Both the position numbers and the translations under genes were made by a program. From NCBI GenBank assembly GCA_036275915.1, contig DASUCV010000018.1, positions 186,001-250,000 of the forward strand: a stretch of DNA of 64,000 nucleotides, written 5' to 3'. A model generated the notes under the pieces. It had not been told where the DNA came from and ran no database searches. It saw only the letters and a list, made by a program, of their open reading frames with translations. Below, piece after piece: positions 54,437 to 63,287 of this stretch (the first letter of the stretch is position 1; every line of letters starts with the position of its first letter). This DNA is from Candidatus Polarisedimenticolaceae bacterium. GTDB lineage: Bacteria > Acidobacteriota > Polarisedimenticolia > Polarisedimenticolales > DASRJG01.

Positions 54437-55678
54437 TTGCGCCGCCGCGTCGTCATCACCGGGCTGGGAGTGGTGTCTCCCCTCGGCCTGGACACGCCGT
54501 CCACCTGGGAGGCGCTCCTCGCCGGCAAGAGCGGGATCGGCCCGATCACCGGGTTCGACGCCTCCGCGTTCACCTCGCGCATCGCCGGAGAGGTCCACGG
54601 CTTCGTTCCGGAGAACTACGTCGACCGGAAGGAAGTCAAGAAGATGGACACGTTCATCCACTTCGCGATCGCCGCGTCGAAGGAGGCGATGGCCGATTCG
54701 GGCCTCGTCGTCGACGCGTCGAACGCCGAGCGCGTGGGCGTGTACATCGGGTCGGGGATCGGCGGCCTCCACATGCACGAGTCGACCCACAAGGACTACC
54801 TCGAGCGCGGGCCGCGGCGGATCTCCCCTTTCTTCATCCCGGGGATGATCATCAACCTCGCCGCGGGCCAGGTGTCGATCCTCTTCGGCGCCAAGGGACC
54901 GAACCTCGCCGTCGCGACCGCGTGCGCCACCGGCAACCACGCGATCGGCGAGGCGATGCGCCTCATCCGTGAAGATTACGCCGACGCGATGATCGCGGGC
55001 GGAACCGATGCCGGCGTCACGCCGCTCGCCCTCGGCGGGTTCTGCGCGATGAAGGCGCTCTCGACGCGAAACGACGACCCGCCGAAGGCCAGCCGTCCGT
55101 TCGACGCCGAGCGCGACGGGTTCGTCATGGGCGACGGCGCGGGGATCCTCGTCCTCGAGGAGCGCGACCGCGCGATCGCGCGCGGGGCGCGCATCTACGC
55201 CGAGCTCGCGGGCTACGGCCTGTCGGGCGACGCCTACCACATCTCGGCGCCCTCGGAGAACGGCGAGGGGGCCGCGCGCGCGATGCGCGGCGCCCTGAAG
55301 GACGCCGGCCTCGCCCCCGAGACGGTCGACTACATCAACGCCCACGGGACCTCGACGCCGGTCGGAGACAAGATCGAGACGCAGGCGGTCAAGACCGTCT
55401 TCGGCGACCATGCGAGGAAGCTGGCGGTGTCGTCGACGAAGTCGATGACGGGGCACCTCCTGGGCGCGGCGGGCGGCCTCGAGAGCGCGATCACGACCCT
55501 CGCCGTCTACCACGGCGAGATCCCGCCGACGATCAACTACGAGCACCCCGATCCCGCGTGCGATCTCGACTACGTGCCGAACGTGTCGCGCAAGGTCGCG
55601 CTCCGGGCGGCGCTCAACAACTCCTTCGGGTTCGGCGGGACGAACGCATCGCTCCTGACGATCCGGCACGACGCATGA
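54437..55678 (+). CDS. fabF: 3-oxoacyl-[ACP] synthase II
   Basis: A 413-residue KAS II. The start is TTG 54437, two bases after the acpP stop, giving MRRRVVITGLGVVSPLG. The catalytic triad is C163 (VATACATGNHA), H303 (NAHGTSTP) and H340 (KSMTGHLLGAAG). It elongates acyl-ACP and sets unsaturated chain length. It is the last fatty-acid synthesis gene of the run, with a 4-base overlap to etfB. fabZ and fabI are not present in the window. Confidence 0.97.
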   Translation: MRRRVVITGLGVVSPLGLDTPSTWEALLAGKSGIGPITGFDASAFTSRIAGEVHGFVPENYVDRKEVKKMDTFIHFAIAASKEAMADSGLVVDASNAERVGVYIGSGIGGLHMHESTHKDYLERGPRRISPFFIPGMIINLAAGQVSILFGAKGPNLAVATACATGNHAIGEAMRLIREDYADAMIAGGTDAGVTPLALGGFCAMKALSTRNDDPPKASRPFDAERDGFVMGDGAGILVLEERDRAIARGARIYAELAGYGLSGDAYHISAPSENGEGAARAMRGALKDAGLAPETVDYINAHGTSTPVGDKIETQAVKTVFGDHARKLAVSSTKSMTGHLLGAAGGLESAITTLAVYHGEIPPTINYEHPDPACDLDYVPNVSRKVALRAALNNSFGFGGTNASLLTIRHDA

Positions 55679-56439
55679 AGATCGCGGTCTGCATCAAGCA
55701 CGTCCCGGACACCGAGGCGAAGATCAAGATCGCCGCGGACGGCACGAGCCCCGACCTCGCCGGCGTCAAGATGATCATCTCGCCTTACGACGAGTACGCG
55801 CTCGAGGAGGCGCTCCTCCTCAAAGAGGCCGGCGCCGTGCAGGAGGTCGTCGTCGTCGGGGCGGGGGACGACGGAGCGGCGGCATCTCTCCGCCAGGCGC
55901 TCGCGATGGGCGCGGACCGCGCGGTGCACGTCCAGGCCCCCGCCCTCGCCGGCGCGGATGCTCTCGGACGGGCGTCGACCCTCGCCGCGGCGCTTCGCGT
56001 CGAGAATCCCGATCTCGTCTTCACCGGCAAGACGGGCGTCGGCGACGACGAGAGCCAGGTCGGCCCGATGCTCGGCGAGCTCCTCGACCGCCCGCAGGTC
56101 GGCTCGGTCTTCAAGATGACGCTCGCCGCCGGCCGCTTCACCGCCTTCCGCGGGATCGAGGGCGCGGTCGAGGTCGTCGAAGGCTCCCTGCCTGCCGTCA
56201 TCTCGTGGGACAAGGGCGAGCACGAGCCGCGCTACGCCTCCCTCAAGGGAATCATGGCGGCGAAGAAGAAGCCGCTCGCGGTGGTCGCCCCGGAGGCGCC
56301 TGCCAAGGCGCGCCACGTCGTGCGCGAATCGCTCACGCTCCCGCCGCCGAGGCCGCAGGGGAGGCTCCTCCCCGGCTCGCCGCAAGAGGCCGCGCGCGAT
56401 CTCGCGCGCCTCCTGCGCGACGAAGCGAAGGTGATCTGA
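55675..56439 (+). CDS. etfB: Electron transfer flavoprotein, beta subunit
   Basis: A 254-residue EtfB. The N terminus MKIAVCIKHVPDTEAKIKI, the block MIISPYDEYALEEALLLKE (about 33-51) and the AMP-binding TGKTGVGDDESQVGPMLGELL (about 116-136) are typical. The tail after GIMAAKKKPL (about 196-205) is normal. With EtfA it passes electrons from acyl-CoA dehydrogenases to a quinone oxidoreductase. It is unusual to find it directly behind fabF, and no acyl-CoA dehydrogenase is adjacent. It overlaps etfA by one base. Confidence 0.93.
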   Translation: MKIAVCIKHVPDTEAKIKIAADGTSPDLAGVKMIISPYDEYALEEALLLKEAGAVQEVVVVGAGDDGAAASLRQALAMGADRAVHVQAPALAGADALGRASTLAAALRVENPDLVFTGKTGVGDDESQVGPMLGELLDRPQVGSVFKMTLAAGRFTAFRGIEGAVEVVEGSLPAVISWDKGEHEPRYASLKGIMAAKKKPLAVVAPEAPAKARHVVRESLTLPPPRPQGRLLPGSPQEAARDLARLLRDEAKVI

Positions 56440-57413
56440 TGGGTGCGATCCTCGTCTTCCTCGAACGCCGGGAGGGGAAGGTCAAGCCCGCGGGCCTCCA
56501 GGCGCTGTCGCTCGCCGCACGTCTCTCGAGCGGCGATCCCGTCGCCGCTCTGGCGCTGGGCACGGGTGCCTCCGAAGCCGCGGCGGCGGCCGGCGCTCAC
56601 GGGGCGAAGCAGCTCGTGGTCGCGGAGGACGCGGTGTACGACGCGTTCCCGGTCGAAGCGATCGCGCACGCGCTCGCCGCCGCAGCGAAGCAGGTCTCCT
56701 CGGACACGATCCTCGTTCCCGGCACGACGCTCGGCCGCGACGCCGCCGCCCGCGCCGCGGCGCGGCTCGACACGGGACTCCTCTCGGACGTCGTCGAGCT
56801 CGAGCGGCAGTCGGGAGGCGCGCTCCGCGGCAGGCGGCCGATCTACTCGGGCAAGGCGGATGCCTGGGAGTCGATCCCCTCCGCGCGCCCCGCAATGGCA
56901 ACCCTGCGACCCAACGTCTTCCCGGCGGCTCCGGGCGCCGGCGGTCCGGCGGAGATCGTGCGCCTCGACCATCAGGCGCCCGCCGCCCGCGCCGTCGTCG
57001 TCCGCACCGAGCTTCCGGCCAGCCAGGAGATCGACGTCGCCGAGGCCTCGATCATCGTGAGCGGCGGGCGCGGCCTCAAGGAGCCGGCGAACTTCGCTCT
57101 GATCCGAGGGCTCGCGGACGCGCTCGGCGGCGCCGTCGGCGCCTCGCGCGCGGTCGTCGACGCCGGCTGGATCTCGCACGCCCACCAGGTGGGTCAGACC
57201 GGCAAAGTCGTCTCGCCGAGCCTCTACGTCGCGTGCGGGATCTCCGGCGCGATCCAGCACCTCGCCGGCATGTCGAGCTCGAAGGTCATCGTCGCCATCA
57301 ACAAAGATCCTGACGCGCCGATCTTCAAGGCCGCGACCTACGGGATCGTCGGCGACCTCTTCGAGGTGGTGCCGACGTTGACGGAAGAGATCAAGAAAGT
57401 TCGAGCGAGCTAG
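56439..57413 (+). CDS. etfA: Electron transfer flavoprotein, alpha subunit
   Basis: A 324-residue EtfA, ATG 56439 (TGATG junction with etfB). The C-terminal FAD-binding domain carries the signature [18 protein letters not shown] (about 206-223), [27 protein letters not shown] (about 233-259) and [35 protein letters not shown] (about 262-296). It holds the FAD of the heterodimer. It ends 5 bases from the convergent GAPDH-like gene with no clear terminator. Confidence 0.94.
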   Translation: MGAILVFLERREGKVKPAGLQALSLAARLSSGDPVAALALGTGASEAAAAAGAHGAKQLVVAEDAVYDAFPVEAIAHALAAAAKQVSSDTILVPGTTLGRDAAARAAARLDTGLLSDVVELERQSGGALRGRRPIYSGKADAWESIPSARPAMATLRPNVFPAAPGAGGPAEIVRLDHQAPAARAVVVRTELPASQEIDVAEASIIVSGGRGLKEPANFALIRGLADALGGAVGASRAVVDAGWISHAHQVGQTGKVVSPSLYVACGISGAIQHLAGMSSSKVIVAINKDPDAPIFKAATYGIVGDLFEVVPTLTEEIKKVRAS

Positions 57414-57418
57414 CTTCC

Positions 57419-58492
57419 CTAGACTTCATCGAAGAAGTACGGCCTCAAGCACTGGATCCGCTGCTCGTAGTCCTTCGGGTAGAGGAACCAGGTCGTGGCG
57501 GAGACCGAGGAGAGCAGAGAGTTTCCGTCCTGCGGCGTGAAGCAATAGCCGACGATCTCCGTCTCGTTCCGCACCGCGACCGTCGGCCACGACACGACCG
57601 TGACGTTCAAGATGCGCCCGTAATGGCCGTAGTCGCGCCCGAACGAGAACACGGTGTTCGCGGAGTTCTTGTAGGTCACCGACATCCGGTCGTTCCGCTT
57701 CACGAACTCGAGCAGGCGCTCCTTCGTCACCGCCTTCTTCAGGCGGATGTCGAAGAAGATCGTGTGCATGTACTGCGTGTTGAGCACGACGGCCGACGAG
57801 AAGACGTTGAAGTCGTACCCCATCGTGTTGAAGAGGTGCCAGGCGTCGCGCGCGTGGTGGGTTCCGAAACGGGGATCCTTGTGCTTGCCGACCTCGGGCG
57901 AGGCGACGAAGCTGTCGTCCTGGGAGAGGTCGGACGCGCGCCTCATGCACACGAATCGCCCCTCGACAAGGTTGTCGGGGCCGCCGTCCTGGAGCGCCAG
58001 GGTGTCGATCAGAATCGACAGGTTGTGCGTGTTGCACGAGACGACCTGGACGAACTGGTCCTCGCCGCGCTTGAGCGCGTTGTCGTTGATGCCGCGCGCG
58101 TAGGGCTTCCCGAAGCCGAACTCGCTTCCCTGCGCGATGAAGCCGAGCGTGTTGTGGGTGAACTTGCTGTAGAACTCGTTCTTGTTCGCGATGCCGACGC
58201 CCGACGGCGTGCAGTCGATGACGACGGCGGCGCGTTCGAGGGCCTCCATCGCCTCGTAGGTCGGGTTCATGCCGAGGTCCTGGAACCCCTTCTTCGCGCC
58301 GGCGTCGACGCAGAGCTTCGCGCCCCGCTTCATCAGGGTGACGACCTTCGAGCGATCGTGGAGGAGGGGGGTCCTCTTGTGAAAGGTCACCTCGTCGATG
58401 CCGAGGGGCTCTTTCATCTGCGTGAGGAGCCCGATCAGCGGCTCGCCGATGGTGCCCGTGCCGATGACATGAACGATCGCGTTGCCCGCCAT
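57419..58492 (-). CDS. Archaeal-type (class II) glyceraldehyde-3-phosphate dehydrogenase-like protein
   Basis: A 357-residue Rossmann dehydrogenase from ATG 58492 with GGAG upstream. Features follow archaeal GAPDH rather than the bacterial form: VIGTGTIGEPL (about 9-19), DCTPSGVGIANKNEFY (about 93-108), FIAQGSEF (about 118-125), the catalytic Cys153 in VVSCNTHNLSIL, then the RRASDL, HHARDAWHLFN and MHTIFFDIRLKKAV blocks. Archaeal enzymes read SCNTT and have a following Arg that is not seen here, so the substrate may differ. It has its own promoter and diverges from hprK. A phosphorylating or related aldehyde dehydrogenase activity is inferred. Confidence 0.75.
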   Translation of the reverse strand: MAGNAIVHVIGTGTIGEPLIGLLTQMKEPLGIDEVTFHKRTPLLHDRSKVVTLMKRGAKLCVDAGAKKGFQDLGMNPTYEAMEALERAAVVIDCTPSGVGIANKNEFYSKFTHNTLGFIAQGSEFGFGKPYARGINDNALKRGEDQFVQVVSCNTHNLSILIDTLALQDGGPDNLVEGRFVCMRRASDLSQDDSFVASPEVGKHKDPRFGTHHARDAWHLFNTMGYDFNVFSSAVVLNTQYMHTIFFDIRLKKAVTKERLLEFVKRNDRMSVTYKNSANTVFSFGRDYGHYGRILNVTVVSWPTVAVRNETEIVGYCFTPQDGNSLLSSVSATTWFLYPKDYEQRIQCLRPYFFDEV

Positions 58493-58547
58493 GGCGTTCT
58501 CCGGTCTCGAAGTGCTTTCGCGCGGTAAGCGTCCGCCGTGACGGGCG

Positions 58548-58577
58548 ACTATGACATCCGGCGGGAAGAGGCGTCAA
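58548..58577 (-). promoter_or_regulatory. Promoter for the archaeal-type GAPDH-like gene
   Basis: On the minus strand TTGACG (58577-58572) and CATAGT (58553-58548, preceded by TGT as an extended -10) are 18 bases apart. It predicts a leader of about 48 bases to ATG 58492. Confidence 0.5.
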
Positions 58578-58583
58578 GCGGGC

Positions 58584-58592
58584 TGCTAGAAT
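58584..58592 (+). promoter_or_regulatory. Extended -10 promoter for hprK
   Basis: TGC-TAGAAT ends 24 bases before GTG 58617, which has GAGGAGG at 58607-58613. There is no clear -35. It is placed back to back with the GAPDH promoter, and the two overlap in the same 45 bases, so they may compete. Confidence 0.45.
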
Positions 58593-58616
58593 CGGGGCGC
58601 CGTTCTGAGGAGGCAC

Positions 58617-59630
58617 GTGAGCGGAAACGACAGCAGCGCGATCCCTTCGATCACGATCGGCGAGATGCTCGTGGACGACGCCGCGTCGGCGCTCGGGCTC
58701 ACGCTCCTCGCCGGAGCGATGGGGCTCGAGAACGTCGTCGACCGGCCCCGCATCCAGAAGCCGGGCCTCGCCCTCGCGGGTTTCCTCGAGTACGTGCACC
58801 CCGGACGGATCCAGATCCTGGGCAAGTCGGAGATCAGCTACATCTCCGAGCGCGCCGCCGCCGAGCGCTCGCGGATCGTGTCGCAGTTCTGCCGGCAGGG
58901 GGCGAGCTGCTTCGTCGTCACCGCCGGCTTGACGCCGCCCGACGAGCTCGTGCAAGAGGCCGAGCGGAACGGAGTGCCGCTCCTCCGCACGGAGCTGTCG
59001 TCGTCGTCCGCGATCGAGCTTCTCACGCGCTACCTCGAAGACCGCCTGGCGCCCCGCGCCGTCGTCCACGGCGTCCTCCTCGACATCTACGGGCTGGGCG
59101 TGCTCCTCCTCGGCGACAGCGGCGTCGGGAAGAGCGAGTGCGCGATCGATCTCGTCGTGCGCGGCCACCGCCTCGTGTCGGACGATGTCGTCGAGATCCG
59201 CCGCCGCGGCGACGCCCTCGTCGGGACCGGCCCGGAGCTGACCCGCTACCACATGGAGCTGCGCGGGGTCGGGATCATCAATGTCAAGGAGCTGTTCGGG
59301 GTCGCCTCGGTGCGGCTCACGAAGTTCGTCGAGTTCGTCATCAAGCTCGACCCATGGAAGCCCGGGAAGCGCTACGACCGGCTGGGGCTGGACGAGCAGC
59401 GCCACGAGATCCTCGGGGCGCCGCTGCCGTACGTCGAGATGCCGGTCGGGCCCGGGCGCAACCTCTCGGTGCTCATCGAGGTGGCCGCACGGAACCATCT
59501 CCTCAAGCTCAAGGGTTACCACCCGGCGCGCGAGCTGGCGCGCCGCCTCGGCGAGCGAATGCAGCCGACGCCCTCGGACGCCGATTCCGACCCGATGCCC
59601 GACCGCGAGCCGGGGGACGGAGAGGCCTGA
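58617..59630 (+). CDS. hprK: HPr kinase/phosphorylase
   Basis: A 337-residue HPrK/P from GTG 58617. The N-terminal domain (about 1-135) is the DRTGG-like part. The kinase domain has the Walker A motif GDSGVGKSE (G166-S173), LVSDDVVEIRR (about 187-197), the capsular motif MELRGVGIINVKELFG (about 212-227) and the C-terminal P-loop partner region GPGRNLSVLIEVAARNH (about 280-296). It phosphorylates and dephosphorylates Ser46 of HPr. Both HPr, with Ser46, and EI are encoded just downstream. Confidence 0.95.
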   Translation: MSGNDSSAIPSITIGEMLVDDAASALGLTLLAGAMGLENVVDRPRIQKPGLALAGFLEYVHPGRIQILGKSEISYISERAAAERSRIVSQFCRQGASCFVVTAGLTPPDELVQEAERNGVPLLRTELSSSSAIELLTRYLEDRLAPRAVVHGVLLDIYGLGVLLLGDSGVGKSECAIDLVVRGHRLVSDDVVEIRRRGDALVGTGPELTRYHMELRGVGIINVKELFGVASVRLTKFVEFVIKLDPWKPGKRYDRLGLDEQRHEILGAPLPYVEMPVGPGRNLSVLIEVAARNHLLKLKGYHPARELARRLGERMQPTPSDADSDPMPDREPGDGEA

Positions 59631-59631
59631 G

Positions 59632-60495
59632 GTGGAGCGGCTCATCGTCATCACCGGGCTCTCGGGTTCGGGGAAGTCGCTCGCCGCCCGTTGTCTCGAG
59701 GACATGACGTTCTTCTGCGTCGACAACCTCCCGGTCAACCTGATCTTCCAGTTCTACGAGCTCCTCCAGCGATCGGGCGGCGCGATCCCGCGAGGTGCCA
59801 TCGTCGTCGACGCGCGCGAGCGCGAGTTCCTTCACGCGTTCCCAGAGACGCTCGCCTCGCTCAAGGCGAAGGGCGCGCCGGTCGCGCTCCTCTTCTTCGA
59901 GTGCACCGACGAGATCCTGAAGCGCCGCTTCAGCGAGAGCCGCCGCCCCCACCCGATGCAGGAGCCGGGTGGCTCGCTCGAGAAGGCGATTGCCGACGAG
60001 CGCTCGATCCTGAGGCCGCTTCGCGACGAGGCCGACCGCATCATCGACACGAGCCGCTTCACCGCACACGAGCTGCGCGCTTTTCTCAAAGCGGCGTTCG
60101 GGGAGAGCTCGTCGCCGACCTCGCTCAACGTGCACCTGGTGTCGTTCGGGTTCAAGTACGGCGTTCCCGCCGAGGCCGATCTCCTCTTCGACGTCCGCTT
60201 CTTGCCGAACCCGTACTTCGTCGAGCGCCTCCGCCCGCTGAACGGCATGGACACCGAGGTGAAGGCCTTCCTGGACGCCCTCCCGGAGACGCAGCCGTTC
60301 GTCCAGAAGGTGAACGACCTGCTCGATTTCCTCATCCCGCGCTACGCGTCCGAGGGGAAGAGCTACCTCACGATCACGATCGGCTGCACGGGCGGCAAGC
60401 ACCGCTCGGTGGCGCTCGCCGAGACGATCCGCGAACACTTGAACGCCGGCGGCGTGCCGGTCTCGGTGACCCATCGCGACCTCGGGAAGGAGTGA
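59632..60495 (+). CDS. rapZ: RapZ-family nucleotide-binding protein
   Basis: A 287-residue YvcJ/RapZ protein from GTG 59632. The N-terminal P-loop is GLSGSGKS (9-16) and CVDNLPVNL follows at about 28-36. The C-terminal domain has VSFGFKYGVPAEADLLFDVRFLPNP (about 163-187) and IGCTGGKHRSVALAE (about 250-264), the RNA- or metabolite-binding part. In E. coli RapZ controls GlmS and binds GlcN6P. Here the role is inferred from its stable linkage to HPr kinase and PTS genes. It starts one base after the hprK stop. Confidence 0.93.
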   Translation: MERLIVITGLSGSGKSLAARCLEDMTFFCVDNLPVNLIFQFYELLQRSGGAIPRGAIVVDAREREFLHAFPETLASLKAKGAPVALLFFECTDEILKRRFSESRRPHPMQEPGGSLEKAIADERSILRPLRDEADRIIDTSRFTAHELRAFLKAAFGESSSPTSLNVHLVSFGFKYGVPAEADLLFDVRFLPNPYFVERLRPLNGMDTEVKAFLDALPETQPFVQKVNDLLDFLIPRYASEGKSYLTITIGCTGGKHRSVALAETIREHLNAGGVPVSVTHRDLGKE

Positions 60496-60500
60496 CGGAC

Positions 60501-60932
60501 ATGGAAGACGGCGCTCCGGGACTCCTCGTCGTCACGCACGGCAAGCTCGCGGACGAACTCGCGCACGCGGTGCGGCGCATCGTCGGCGACGTGCCGGCCC
60601 TCGGCTCGATCTCCCTCGACTGGGACGACGACGTGGCCGACGCCACGCGCCGCATCGAGGAGGGAATCTCGCGGGTGGCGATCAACGGCCGGGTGCTCAT
60701 CCTCACCGACATGTTCGGAGGCACGCCGACGAACATCGCGCTCTCGATGCTCGACCCCGGGAAGGTCGACGTCGTCACCGGGGTCAACCTCCCGATGCTC
60801 GTCAAGTTCGCGAACCTGCGGAAGGTCGACGGCTTCGACGAGACCGTCAGGAGGATCGCGCAGCAGGGACGCGAGGCGATCCAGGTCGCCTCCGAGGTCC
60901 TCGAGCGCAAGGAGGGCGGGGAGTCGCGATGA
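60501..60932 (+). CDS. PTS EIIA component, mannose/sorbose family
   Basis: A 143-residue EIIA of the mannose type, ATG at 60501. The phosphorylated histidine is H13 in LLVVTHGKLADEL. LTDMFGGTPTNIALSML (about 72-88) and VTGVNLPMLVKFANLR (about 95-110) are the family signature. In permeases it passes phosphate to EIIB, but no EIIB, EIIC or EIID gene follows, so this EIIA is more likely regulatory. It overlaps the HPr gene by 4 bases. Confidence 0.92.
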   Translation: MEDGAPGLLVVTHGKLADELAHAVRRIVGDVPALGSISLDWDDDVADATRRIEEGISRVAINGRVLILTDMFGGTPTNIALSMLDPGKVDVVTGVNLPMLVKFANLRKVDGFDETVRRIAQQGREAIQVASEVLERKEGGESR

Positions 60933-61198
60933 CCGAGGCCGAGGTGACGATCGTGAACCGGCTGGGCCTGCACGCGCGGGCGGCGGCGAAGTTCGTCCAC
61001 CTCGCGAGCCGGTTCGCCGCCCGGGTCACGGTCGCGAAGGACGGGACGCGCGTCGACGGGAAATCGATCCTCGGGCTCCTCACGCTGGCGGCGGCGAAGG
61101 GAACGCGCCTCCACGTCATGGCGTCCGGCGACGACGAGGCCGCGGCCGCCGGCGCCCTGGTCGAGCTCATCCGCTCGCGGTTCGGCGAGGACGAATGA
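60929..61198 (+). CDS. ptsH: Phosphocarrier protein HPr
   Basis: An 89-residue HPr. The EI-phosphorylated residue is H15 in NRLGLHARAAAKF and the kinase site is S46 in DGKSILGLL, both intact. It therefore fits the HPr kinase encoded upstream and the EI encoded downstream (4-base overlap). It is slightly different from canonical HPr in the residues around 50-55, which is common in regulatory PTS systems. Confidence 0.95.
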   Translation: MTEAEVTIVNRLGLHARAAAKFVHLASRFAARVTVAKDGTRVDGKSILGLLTLAAAKGTRLHVMASGDDEAAAAGALVELIRSRFGEDE

Positions 61199-62910
61199 GC
61201 GCGCGCGTCCACCGCGGGGTCGGCGTCTCGCCGGGGGTCGCGGTGGGGCGGGCGCTCCCGTGGGATCCGGGATCGCCCGCGGCCCCGTCGGGACGCCGGC
61301 GCACGGAGAGCCCCGAGGACGAGCTGCGGCGATTCGCGGCGGCGCGGGCGAGGACGCGCGACGAGCTTCACGATCTCCGGGCGCGTCTCGCGGCGAGCCT
61401 CGGTGAGAGCTACGCCGCGATCCTCGAGGCCCAGACGCTGCTCGTCGACGACCCGCTCCTCGTCCAGGAGGTCGAGCGGCGCGTGACGCAGGAGGGCGCA
61501 TCCGCCGCCTGGGCCATCCACGCGACGCTTGGCGCGTTCCGCGCGCGGTTCGAGACCATCGAAGACGGCTACCTCCGCGACCGTGGCGGCGACCTGCACG
61601 ATTTCGAGCGCCGCCTCCTGCGCCTGATGGGCCCGGACCAGCCCGAGCCGGCGCCGCCGGACGGACCGCTCGTCGTCGTCGCCCATGCGCTCGGACCCTC
61701 GGACACGGTCGCGCTCGCCCAGGGCGGCGTCGTCGGGCTCGCGGCCGATCTCGGCGGCCCGACGAGCCACACCGCGATCCTCGCGCACGCGTTCGGCCTC
61801 CCCGCGGTCGTCGGTCTCGGCGATCTCGCGGGAGCGGTGGCCCGCGGCGCGACGGTCGTCGTCGACGGCGATCGCGGCGAGGTCATCGTCGATCCGAGCC
61901 CCGAGACGCTCGACGCGGCGCAGGCCCGGCGCGCCGCGTGGGCCGAGCGGGAGGCCCTGTGGGAGCGCAGCCGCGACGTTCCGACCGTCTCGAAGGACGG
62001 CGTCGAGGTCGTCCTCCGCGCGAACGTCGAGTTCCCCGACGAAGCCGGCGCCGCGCTCCGTTACGGTGCGCGTGGGATCGGGCTCTACCGCTCCGAGTTC
62101 CTCTTCGTCGCCTCGGCGCCGCGGATCCCCGACGAAGACGACCAGTATCGAACTTACCTGGAGCTGGCGCAGCGGGTCGCGCCGCATCCGGCGATCATCC
62201 GCACCCTCGATCTCGGCGGCGAGAAGTACTTCCACGACGTCCTGGGCGGCCGTGAGGATCACCCCGCCCTCGGGGCCCGCGGCCTTCGCCTCTCCCTCAT
62301 GCGGCCGGAGCTCCTCGTGCCGCAGGTCCGCGCCCTCCTCCGCGCCGCGGCCGAGGCCGACATCCGCGTTCTCCTTCCTCTCGTCACGTCGCTCGATGAG
62401 ATCGTCGAAGTCCGCCGCATCGTCGCGCGCGAAGCGGAGGCGCTCCGCGCGCAAGGCGTTCCGTGCCGCCAGGGGGTTCCGCTCGGCGCGATGGTCGAGA
62501 CGCCCGCCGCCGCGATGACCGCCGACCTCCTCCTCCGCGAGGCGGACTTCCTCTCCATCGGCACGAACGACCTCATCCAGTACTCCCTCGCGGTCGACCG
62601 CGGGAGCTCGGCGGTCGCGTCGCTCTACGATCCGCTCCACCCGGCGATCCTCCGCATGATCCGCTTCGTCGTCCGCGCGGGACGCGCGCGCGGCGTGCCG
62701 GTGTCCTTGTGCGGCGAGCTGGCGGCGGTGCCCGAGCGCGTGCCGGCCCTTCTCGGACTCGGCCTTCGCGAGCTATCCTGCCCGCCGCGCTCCGTCCCGG
62801 CGGTCCGCGAGGCGATCCGCGCCACCGACGTGGCCGCCATGGCGCGGGCGATGGAAGAAAGGTGCTCGGGGCCGGACCGGGCCGCAGTCGGAAAGGACGA
62901 TCGCACGTGA
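61195..62910 (+). CDS. ptsI: PTS enzyme I
   Basis: A 571-residue EI. The phosphohistidine is H192 in LGGPTSHTAILAHAFGLP, followed by the PEP-binding barrel with GIGLYRSEFLF (about 294-304), NDLIQYSLAVDR (about 460-471) and C506 in VSLCGELAAVP. It has no N-terminal GAF domain, so it is a canonical EI rather than PtsP (EI-Ntr). It takes phosphate from PEP and gives it to HPr. It precedes the cupin gene by a 4-base overlap. Confidence 0.95.
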   Translation: MSARVHRGVGVSPGVAVGRALPWDPGSPAAPSGRRRTESPEDELRRFAAARARTRDELHDLRARLAASLGESYAAILEAQTLLVDDPLLVQEVERRVTQEGASAAWAIHATLGAFRARFETIEDGYLRDRGGDLHDFERRLLRLMGPDQPEPAPPDGPLVVVAHALGPSDTVALAQGGVVGLAADLGGPTSHTAILAHAFGLPAVVGLGDLAGAVARGATVVVDGDRGEVIVDPSPETLDAAQARRAAWAEREALWERSRDVPTVSKDGVEVVLRANVEFPDEAGAALRYGARGIGLYRSEFLFVASAPRIPDEDDQYRTYLELAQRVAPHPAIIRTLDLGGEKYFHDVLGGREDHPALGARGLRLSLMRPELLVPQVRALLRAAAEADIRVLLPLVTSLDEIVEVRRIVAREAEALRAQGVPCRQGVPLGAMVETPAAAMTADLLLREADFLSIGTNDLIQYSLAVDRGSSAVASLYDPLHPAILRMIRFVVRAGRARGVPVSLCGELAAVPERVPALLGLGLRELSCPPRSVPAVREAIRATDVAAMARAMEERCSGPDRAAVGKDDRT

Positions 62911-63281
62911 GCATCGCACGCGTCGACAAGCCGTGGGGATACGAGCTGCGCTTCGCGCGCACCGACCGCTACGCGGGCAAGGTCCTCTTCATCAAGGCGG
63001 GCTCGCAGCTCAGCCTCCAGTACCACGACGTCAAGGACGAGGCGTTCTTCGTCCAGTCGGGAACGCTCGACCTCGTCCTCGGACGCGGCGCCGACCAGCG
63101 CGTCGTCCGCATGGAGCCCGGATCGTCGCAGCGGATCACGCCCACGACCGTCCACCGCTTCCGCGCCGTCACCGACGTCCTCCTCTTCGAGGTCTCGACG
63201 CCCGAGCTCGAGGACGTCGTCCGTCTCGAGGACGACTACGGCCGGAAGGGCCAGAGCGACGCTCCCGGCGCGCCGCGCTGA
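62907..63281 (+). CDS. Cupin protein, mannose-6-phosphate isomerase-like
   Basis: A 124-residue small cupin from GTG 62907 (GTGA overlap). KPWGYELRFARTDRYAGKVLFIKAG (about 8-32) and YHDVKDEAFFVQSGTLDLVLG (about 39-59) contain the His/Glu metal-binding pattern, with the final HRF in TTVHRFRAV. The family is the type II phosphomannose isomerase C-terminal cupin, here as a stand-alone domain. The location behind EI suggests sugar-phosphate metabolism, but isolated cupins vary in activity. Confidence 0.8.
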   Translation: MSIARVDKPWGYELRFARTDRYAGKVLFIKAGSQLSLQYHDVKDEAFFVQSGTLDLVLGRGADQRVVRMEPGSSQRITPTTVHRFRAVTDVLLFEVSTPELEDVVRLEDDYGRKGQSDAPGAPR

Positions 63282-63287
63282 AAACGG

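Noticed and set aside
57426-59738. 770-codon minus-strand frame covering the GAPDH-like gene and hprK
   Set aside because: Part of it is a different reading of the GAPDH-like DNA. The GAPDH-like frame carries the catalytic motifs and hprK is clearly on the plus strand.
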